A DNA stretch of 64,000 nt from an uncultured Bacteroidota bacterium (lineage in GTDB: Bacteria > Bacteroidota > Bacteroidia > Bacteroidales > P3), in the NCBI GenBank assembly GCA_902775135.1, contig CACYKY010000006.1, positions 1-64,000 on the forward strand, read 5' to 3'. Positions 43,737-51,800 of the stretch are shown piece by piece. The translations under genes and the position numbers were made by a program. Under the pieces are notes generated by a model, which did not search any database, was not told the origin of the DNA, and worked only from the letters and a program-made list of their open reading frames with translations. Numbering within the stretch: the first letter of the stretch is position 1; the number at the start of each line of letters is the position of its first letter.

Positions 43737-44054
43737 ATGGATACGGCAAAACATAAAAGCACGCTGACCGAAAGCCTGTCGCCACACCTCTTCTGGGACA
43801 TCGACAAGGAGACGTTCGATGCCGAGAAAAACTCGGCACAGATGATAAAGCGCGTCCTGGAGTATGGGGAACTTGACGACTGGCGCATTGTGAGGGATTA
43901 TTACGGTCTCGACCGTATCGCCCACGACTGCAAGACCCTACGGTCGTTGCGTCCCGAAGCGCTCTCGTTCATTTGCCTGGTCACACACACCAGAAAGGAA
44001 GACTACCGATGCTACAACTTCAGACAATCCTTCCCGACACCCTGGAACTCCTGA
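43737..44054 (+). CDS. Small DUF6922-like protein
   Basis: 105 aa starting MDTAKHKSTL. The core SPHLFWDIDKETFDAEKN, then RVLEYGELDDWRIVRDYYG and IAHDCKTLRSL, is typical of a small Bacteroidota family I know as DUF6922 (FWD..D box and RVLEYG..DDW). The function is unknown. These proteins are cytoplasmic and often stand near defence or toxin-antitoxin genes; here the nearest such gene is the divergent MNT nucleotidyltransferase. The upstream in-frame ATG at 43683 lies before the promoter's -7 box and is rejected. A terminator follows 6 nt after the stop. Confidence 0.75.
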   Translation: MDTAKHKSTLTESLSPHLFWDIDKETFDAEKNSAQMIKRVLEYGELDDWRIVRDYYGLDRIAHDCKTLRSLRPEALSFICLVTHTRKEDYRCYNFRQSFPTPWNS

Positions 44055-44059
44055 GATGG

Positions 44060-44080
44060 CTGTCCGGCTGGCGCGGACAG
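44060..44080 (+). terminator. Terminator after the DUF6922-like gene
   Basis: CTGTCCG-GCTGGCG-CGGACAG is a 7-bp GC-rich stem 6 nt after the stop codon. A weak T run (ATTTT) follows about ten bases later. Confidence 0.5.
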
Positions 44081-44126
44081 TCATAAACCAATTTTAAAAA
44101 AAATCACGAGGATTAAAATTTTTTTG

Positions 44127-44134
44127 TATATTTG
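44127..44134 (+). promoter_or_regulatory. -7 element upstream of tnaA
   Basis: TATATTTG is a perfect -7 box, but no TTTG is found at the expected -33 position. A start near 44141 would give a 220-nt leader before tnaA. A second candidate, TATTTTTG at 44309-44316, has a TTTG only 14 bases upstream. Confidence 0.5.
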
Positions 44135-44144
44135 CAGCCGTAGT

Positions 44145-44222
44145 ATGACTATGTACAATCCTCATATGACCCTCCACAAACTCTTCTTAAACGTCAAGAA
44201 GAGAGACATTTACTTTTGTTAA
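44145..44222 (+). CDS. Possible 25-codon leader peptide upstream of tnaA
   Basis: A 25-residue frame starts a few bases after the predicted transcript start, begins MTMYNPHMTL and ends KKRDIYFC. Inside it lies the 8-bp stem CTCTTCTT-AAACGTC-AAGAAGAG (44181-44203). Position and size recall leader peptides of amino-acid-controlled operons. It contains two Tyr codons but no Trp, unlike E. coli TnaC, so a link to tryptophan sensing is not supported by composition. Confidence 0.3.
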   Translation: MTMYNPHMTLHKLFLNVKKRDIYFC

Positions 44223-44363
44223 GAGGTAAGAGGTAAAAGGTAAGGGTTGGCAACACAATTCTTTCTTTTTTCACTCCGGGAAAAGCCATTTTTGGCTTCG
44301 CTTTCGCATATTTTTGCAGATTTATGAATTTTTAACATATTAACAATCAAAAACCTTACAATT

Positions 44364-45740
44364 ATGGAATTACCCTTTGCAGAAGCTTGGAAAATCAAGA
44401 TGGTTGAACCCATCAAGAAGAGTACCCGCGAGCAGCGCGAGAAGTGGCTCAACGAGGCCCACCAGAACGTGTTCATGCTCAAGAGCGACTACGTCTACAT
44501 CGACCTGCTGACCGACTCCGGCACCGGCGCCATGAGCGACCGCCAGTGGGCAGCCATGATGATGGGCGACGAGAGCTACGGCGGTGCCCGCTCGTTCTAC
44601 CACATGAAGGACACCATCACCGAGCTCACGGGCTTCGATTACGTGATCCCCACCCACCAGGGCCGCGCAGCCGAGAACGTGCTGTTCAGCTATCTGGTGA
44701 AGCCCGGCAACATCATCCCCGGCAACGCCCACTTCGACACCACCAAGGGCCACATCGAGAGCCGCAAGGCCTTCGCCATCGACGTGACCGTGAAGGAGGC
44801 TTACGACACCCAGCTCGAGGTGCCCTTCAAAGGCAATGTGGACCTGGAGAAGCTGGAGAAAATCCTGAAAGAGAACAAGGGCAACGTGCCCTTCATGGTG
44901 CTCACCGTGACCAACAACACCGTCGGCGGCCAGCCCGTCAGCATGCAGAACATCCGCGAGACCTGCGAACTCTGCCACAAGTACGGTGTGCCCGTCAACG
45001 TGGACAGCGCCCGCTTCATCGAGAACGCCTACTTCATCAAGACCCGCGAGAAAGGCTATGAGAACAAGACCCTCCGCGAGATCTGCAAGGAGATGTTCAG
45101 CTACGCCGACTCGATGACCATGAGTGCCAAGAAGGACGGCCTGGTGAACATGGGCGGCTTCATCGCCACCAACAAGCAGGACTGGTACGAGGGCGCCAAG
45201 ATGTTCTGCATCCCCTTCGAGGGCTTCCTCACCTACGGCGGTATGAACGGCCGCGATATGGACGCTCTGGCCGTCGGCCTGAAGGAGAACATCGAGTTCG
45301 AGATGGTGGAGACCCGCATCAAGCAGGTGCACTACCTGGCTCAGAAGCTCGACGAGTACGGCATCCCCTACCAGCGTCCCGCCGGTGGCCACGCCATCTT
45401 CGTCGACGCCGACAAGGTGCTCACCAACATCCCGAAGGAGGAGTTCCCCGCCCAGACGCTGACCTGCGAGCTCTACCTCGAGGCCGGTATCCGCGCCTGC
45501 GAGATTGGCTATGTGCTGGCCGACCGCGACCCCGTGACCCGCGAGAACCGCTTCGGTGGCAACGACTTCGTGCGCCTCTGCATCCCGCGCCGCGTGTACA
45601 CCAACAACCACATGGACGTCATCGCCGCTGCCCTGAAGAATGTCTACGACCGTCGCGACAGCATCAAGCGCGGTCTTGAGATCACCTGGGAAGCCGAGCT
45701 CATGCGCCACTTCACCTGCCAGTTCAAGAGACTGGGCTAA
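44364..45740 (+). CDS. tnaA: Tryptophanase (TnaA)
   Basis: 458 aa. A pyridoxal-phosphate enzyme of the beta-eliminating lyase family that splits tryptophan to indole, pyruvate and ammonia. The frame starts MELPFAEAWKIKMVEP, contains YIDLLTDSGTGAMSDRQWA, the PLP lysine in SAKKD (Lys257), and IPRRVYTNNHMDV near the end. The close relative tyrosine phenol-lyase is distinguished by two sites: here Asp125 (HFDTTKGH) and Ile381 (ACEIG) agree with tryptophanase, where tyrosine phenol-lyase has Thr and Arg. It stands alone behind a 309-nt gap containing a -7 box, a possible leader peptide and hairpins (44181-44203; AAGCCA/TGGCTT at about 44284-44299). It is expected to make the cell an indole producer. 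Confidence 0.92.
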   Translation: MELPFAEAWKIKMVEPIKKSTREQREKWLNEAHQNVFMLKSDYVYIDLLTDSGTGAMSDRQWAAMMMGDESYGGARSFYHMKDTITELTGFDYVIPTHQGRAAENVLFSYLVKPGNIIPGNAHFDTTKGHIESRKAFAIDVTVKEAYDTQLEVPFKGNVDLEKLEKILKENKGNVPFMVLTVTNNTVGGQPVSMQNIRETCELCHKYGVPVNVDSARFIENAYFIKTREKGYENKTLREICKEMFSYADSMTMSAKKDGLVNMGGFIATNKQDWYEGAKMFCIPFEGFLTYGGMNGRDMDALAVGLKENIEFEMVETRIKQVHYLAQKLDEYGIPYQRPAGGHAIFVDADKVLTNIPKEEFPAQTLTCELYLEAGIRACEIGYVLADRDPVTRENRFGGNDFVRLCIPRRVYTNNHMDVIAAALKNVYDRRDSIKRGLEITWEAELMRHFTCQFKRLG

Positions 45741-45757
45741 GCGGGGGCTGGTCTTTT

Positions 45758-45828
45758 TTCTAGTTGGGCTAGTTTTTTCTAGTTGAACTAGTTTTACTAG
45801 TTGAACTAGTTTCACTAGTTTTACTAGA
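45758..45828. repeat. CTAGTT tandem/palindromic repeat after tnaA
   Basis: About eight spaced copies of (A)CTAGTT occur, several forming ACTAGT-TGA-ACTAGT palindromes. The array starts 17 nt after the tnaA stop and ends before the next gene. It may act in termination, but there is no classical GC stem. Confidence 0.65.
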
Positions 45829-45881
45829 AAAAGGAGACCTTGCACAATAATTTCGCAATATGCGCGTTACAAAGAATCGTA

Positions 45882-48800
45882 ATGCGCATATTGCGTTTTA
45901 TAATAATGGCTCTCATGGCGGGGGTGGCCGGCACGGCTGCATCCCAGACAGGGTGCGGCCCGGCGGCGACACCATGGAACGAGGACTTCGACTCCTACGG
46001 CAACGGCGCCACGCTGATGCCCGCCTGCTGGGCGGCGTCGCACAACTACGACCTCGGTCCCCGTCCCCACCTCGACACCACGCAGCACCACAGCGGCACT
46101 ACGGCGCTGATGCTCTATAGCGGCACCCTCAGCGGCAGCCACTACAGTATGGCCATAGGTCCCGAAGCCGATGTGGACCTCACGGAGGACTACTACATCC
46201 GCTTCCAGTACTACGCCGCCTCGACGGCGGTGGCCCTGGAGGTGGGCGTGTGCGACGACACGGGGCGCTACACGCGCCACTTCGTGCCGCTGGACACCCT
46301 GCATGCCGCCCAAGGCGGACGCTGGCAGGAGGTGATGGTGGACCTCGCCGCCTACAGCGGTACGGGACGCCGCGTGGCCTTCCGCCTGCAGCGCGCCCTC
46401 CAGGTGGAGGCCAGCAGCTGCTACATCGACGACCTGCGTCTGGAAGGCTGCGGCACCTCGGCACCGACGGTGACGCACCTGGGACACAACAGCCTCACCG
46501 TGAGCTGGGAACGCTACGGCTCGGGAGCCATACGACTGGAATACAACGGCACCGTGGTGGCCGACGCCGTGTCGCCGCTGACGCTGACGGGCCTGCAGCC
46601 CCTGACGGAGTACACCCTCAGGGTGGGCTGCGCCGGCGGCACCATGCAGCAGACGACAGTCAGCACCCTGGCGGGAGCCGGCCTCACGGCGGCATACTAC
46701 GAACCCTTCGCTTCGGGAACCCTTCCGGAAGGATGGCTGGCCCCCACAGCCTGCCAGCCCATCGTGGAACAGGGCAGTCTGACCCTGGGCGACAGCTGTC
46801 TGGCGGTGCTGCCGCTGACGGCGGAGGAGCTTGCGCTGAGCGACCTCACCCTGGCCCTGCGGATACACGCCCCCACAGGGGCACGCCTGCTGGTGGGGGT
46901 GATGGAATACGCGCTGGAGAACGAGAGCTTCACGGCGGTGGACACCCTCGACGGCGACGGCTCCTGGCAACAGCATACCATAGGCCTGCAAGACTACGGC
47001 GGCACAGGGCGCTACCTGGCGCTGATGGCTGTGGGCACAGGCACGGTGAGGGTGGACGACGTGCGGGTGGCACGGTGCCTGATAGAGAACGTGAGGATGT
47101 ACGACCTGACGGACGGCGCGGTGACCCTGGCTTGGGACACCCTGGCGTTGGCCGCAGGGGCAGGCATCACGATAGAATACGGCCCGCGGGGCTTCGCCGC
47201 CGGCAGCGGCACCACCGTCGGCGCCACCACCAACCCCTTCACCCTCAGCGGGCTGACGCCCTCGACAGCATACGACCTGATTGTGGCTCCCGCCTGCGGC
47301 GACAACAGCAGCCCCTACGACCGGCACGGCATCACCACCTTCGACCACGAGGTGGCGGCGCCCTACTGTGTGGACTTCGAACAGGAGGAGACCCTTCCGC
47401 AGGGATGGGTGTGCGGACAAGGGACGGCGGCCACAGGCACCACCTCGTATGAAGGCAGCCGGGGGCTGCACCTGGGTGCGGCCTCGCTGGTGGCCCTGCC
47501 GCGCATAGGCACCGACGACAGCCTGCTGCTGGAATGCTACGGCTACGGCAGCGGCATGCTGGAGGTGGGCTTCATGACCAACCCCTACAGCACCTTCGAG
47601 CCCGCCGACACCCTCACGGGGGGCAGCGGCTGGCGCCGCCACCTGTCGGCCCTGCTCATCCCCGAAGGCAAGATGATAGCCCTGCGGAGCACCACACCCT
47701 GGGACCTCGACGCCCTCGCGGTGCACGGCGACGCGGTGACGACGACAGCGGTGAGCGCCATCGGCCAGACCTCGGCGCACATCGCCTGGCAGACCCTCTG
47801 GGGCGACAGCGTGGAGGTGGAATACAGCGCGGTGGCCTCGGGCACCGCCAACTTCGCCCCCGGCACAGGCACCCTCTTGAGGGCTCAGGACAGTCTGACC
47901 CTCACGGCATTGACTCCCGACACCTACTATGCCCTCCACCTGCGGCCCGCGGGCGACAGCGAGGGATGCTCCTACCAGACGGTGCACCTGCAGACGGCGG
48001 CAGGAGCGACGGCGGTGCCCTACTGCGAGAACTTCGACGCGCTGAACAACATACCCTCGTCGTGGCGGCGGCGGTCGGAGCTGGGCGAGTACCCCATCGT
48101 CAGCACCGAGCGCAACCGCTCGCCGGGCAAGTCGCTGCGCTTCTCGGCCACAGCCAGCCGCCGCACGGTGGCGCTGCTGCCCGACTTCACCACAGAGAGC
48201 AGCCACCTCACCCTAGCCTTCTGGACCAACGCCACCCTGCAGCCCGCAGGGGCCATGCTGCTGGTGGGCCACCTGGCCGACATCGCCGACATGGACTCCT
48301 TTGTGCCCTGCGACACCATCCTCTTCGCGCAAAGCGACGTGTGGCGCCACCACCTGGTGGACCTCGGCACCGCACACCAAGGGGTGGCCCTGATGCTGGT
48401 GGGCGGCGGCAGCGGCGAGACACGCGTCTTCGTCGACGACCTCTGCCTGGAACCCTGCGCGGCAACGACGGTAAGAATCACCAACCTCGACAGTACGGAG
48501 GCCACGATAGTGTGGGAGAGCCACGGTGTGGCCGCTATGGACATCGAGGTGCAGGGACAGGACTTCGCGCTGCGCGACACCTTCCCCACCTCGCCGGCCG
48601 TCATCCCCGGGCTGACGCCCAATGCCTCCTACCGCTTCTACCTCAGGGCCCTCTGCGAATGCGGCGGGCCGGGAGGCACCTACTACAGCGGCACCACGGG
48701 ACGCATAGACAACGACCAGCTGATAGTCAGCACCATCAACACCCGCCAAGGGATTGTGGGCACCCCCTACTGTCATGATTTCGAACCTTACAGCACCGGC

Positions 48801-51800
48801 ACGGTGCTCTTCCACCGCCCCAAGGGCAACGCCGCCGTGAGCGACCGCAACTACCACTCGGGCAGCCACAGCATAGGCCTGACGGACAGCGGCATGATGG
48901 TGCTGCCGCCCATGGAGGATGTGGCCTCGCTGACGGTAAGCCTCTATGCCTACGCCTCCAACGAGGCAGGCCTGGGACCCGGCACGGTGACCGTGGGCGT
49001 GGTGCATGCGCCGGACTCGACGGAGACCTTCGTGGCGGTGGACAGCATGGCGCTGACACGTCCGGGAGAATGGCAGCGGCTGTGGTTCGACCTGAGCGGA
49101 TACAGCGGACAGGGAAGATACATCACATTGAGAATCAAAGGCTCGGGAGCATGCTCCTACTTCGTCGACGACCTTGTGGTGGCGGCCTGCGGCATCGGCG
49201 CAGCATCGGTGGACGACGCCGGCACGGTGCAATGGCAAGGGCTGCACAACCCCACGGCCATGAAAATAGAATACGGCCCGCAGGGCTTCCTCCGCGGCAG
49301 CGGCACCAGCCACGAAGTGGCCACATCGCCCTTCGCGCTGCCCGACATCACACCCGGCGAGAACTACGACATATACCTCACACCGATCTGCGGCACCGAC
49401 ACCCTCTGCCTGAGCACCAAGGTGGTCCTCGGCGCCTCGGAGGCCACCCCCTACTGCGAGCAGTTCGAGCAGGCGCCGCCGGAGGGCATGCCGTCGGGAT
49501 GGACCATCGGACGCACCTACAACGCCTCGCCGGCCATCGCCACCGGCAGCAGCAAGAGCCTGCGGTTGAAAGGACATGCCGCCGCCACCAACCGCAGCAT
49601 CGCCGTGCTGCCCCTGCTGTCGCACAGCGGCAACCTGCAGCTGAGCATGAGCCTCATGGCCAGCGGCACCAACGCGCGGCTGGCGGTGGGCTATGTGGGC
49701 AGCGATGCCGACCCCAACACCTTCGTGGCCACAGACACCCTCTACCCCGATGTGGCGGGGCGCTGGCAGCGCATGGCCTCCCTCATAGACCTGCCGGCAC
49801 AGCACCGCCTGGCCGTCAGCTGCTTCTCGGTGAACCAGATAGAGGCGCAGATGACGATTGACAGTCTGGCCGCCACACGCGGCATCTCCCCCACCCTCTC
49901 GGCCATCAGCGCCCACACGCTGTTTGCAGGTGGCACCACCGCCACCATCGAATACGGCCCGGCGGGATTCATGCAAGGCAACGGCGACACCGCCACCATA
50001 GGTCCCGAAGGACTGACGCTGAACGGATTGCAACCCGAAGCGGAATACTGGATATATACCCGTGAGGACAGCACCACGCTGACCTGCATGCCCCCGGCGC
50101 GCATCACCATGCCCGCCGAAGCCCCTCTGCCCTTCTGCCTGGGGAACAGCACCTTCCACCGCATGCAACTGCCCGAGCTGGCCATCGACACCCTCAGCCA
50201 CCTGCACCTATACCTCACCCTTGACGGCGCCTGCCAGCTGGAGGTGGGCGTCATGGAGCGCAACGGCGACTGGGAGCACCTGGTGGCCGTTGACACCGTA
50301 GCCATTGCTGCCGGCCTACGCCAGCAGGTGCATGTGGCGCTGGACCGCTATGACGGCAACGGCCGCTTCCTGGGCCTGCGGACCCTAGGCGGCGAGGTGT
50401 CGCTGACGAGTCTGGCAGCCACCGCCTGCCCCCTGCCGACGATGCAGCTGACGGACGACAACCGTCTGGTGGTGGAAGGCAACGGCGACGTGGAATACGG
50501 CCCCGCGGGCTTCGCCCCCGGCACAGGCATCACCGTCACGGTGGCCGACAGCGCCACCCTCGTCCTTGCCGACACCACCCTCTACGATGTCTACCCCCTC
50601 TGCTCGGGCGACCTCGCCCCCTGCTACAGCCCCAGCCAATGGCGCACCTCGCTGACGGCCACCCTGCCCTACTGCACCCCCCTTGCCGACCGACTGCCCG
50701 ACGGATGGACCTCCCATAGCAACAGCCTCACCGGCAACGGCGTCGGCGTGATTGACAGCGCCGTGGTGCTCACCGCAACGCCCTACCGGACGGCCACCGT
50801 CAGGCTGCCCCGCTTCGTAGAGAACAGCTTTGTGGCCGACCTGGAGGTGCGACGCTCCTCGGAAGAGGTGCTGCTGCTTGTTGACGGCGACACCGTCGAC
50901 GTGCCTTCGGGCCAATGGCAGCCCCTCCGGCTGCGTCTGGCGGGACCCGGACGTCCCACCTTCACCGCCACGGGCAACGGAACCATAGGCCTGCGTCGCC
51001 TCCACCTCGACCGCTGCGCCCTGCCGCAGACCCTCACCGTGGGCCAACCCGGCGGCCGCGGGGTGGAGCTGAGCTGGGATGCCGACGAGAGCGACGGCGA
51101 CTTCTTCATAGAATACCGCCTGGCCGGCAGCGATGCCGGCACCACCGTCCGCGCCACCACGCCGCCGCTCGTGCTGCAGCTCCTGCCGGACACCCTGTAC
51201 CGGCTGACCCTCACCTGCGATTCCTTGGGGAGCAGCTGCCGCGAAACCTTCGAGGTGGCCACCCTCTCGGACCCCCTGCCCCTGCCCTACTGCACCTCCT
51301 TCGAGGTGGCATCCACGGCGCCCGTCCCCGAAGGATGGTACAGCATCTCCGACGGCCACAGCCGCTACCTGGTCATGCCGCAGTTTGACATCGCCTCGCT
51401 GCAGTCGCTCAACCTCCTCATCGTGGCACAGACCCTGCCCTCGTCGCCCGCCGTCACCCTCGGCACCATGCTCGATGCCGGCAACCCCTCGACCTTCGAC
51501 TCCCTGGCCCGCCTCGAAGCCGAAGGCGCCGGACCGCAACGCTTCTTCCACTCCCTGGACAGCTACTACGGCAACGGCCGCTTCCTGGCCCTGAAAATAG
51601 ACGGCGACGGATGGATAGGCATCAACCACCTCTCGGTGGACACCTGCGCGGCCTACAACTTCGCGATGGTAGAAAGTGAGACGGGCCATGTGGTGCTGGA
51701 ATGGGAGCAGCAGGGAAGTCCCACGGTGAACGTGGACTACGGCCCGCTGGGCTTCGCCCCCGGCGAGGGCGCCACCGTTACGGCCACCACCTCGCCCCTG

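Noticed and set aside
43465..43888. Minus-strand frames in the gap upstream of the DUF6922-like gene
   Set aside because: They overlap the promoter, the 11-bp repeats and the coding start of the plus-strand gene, and their translations are Pro/Ser/Thr-rich without a recognisable start context.
44364..45740. Tyrosine phenol-lyase as the identity of the lyase
   Set aside because: The two discriminating positions are Asp125 and Ile381, as in tryptophanase, not the Thr and Arg of tyrosine phenol-lyase.
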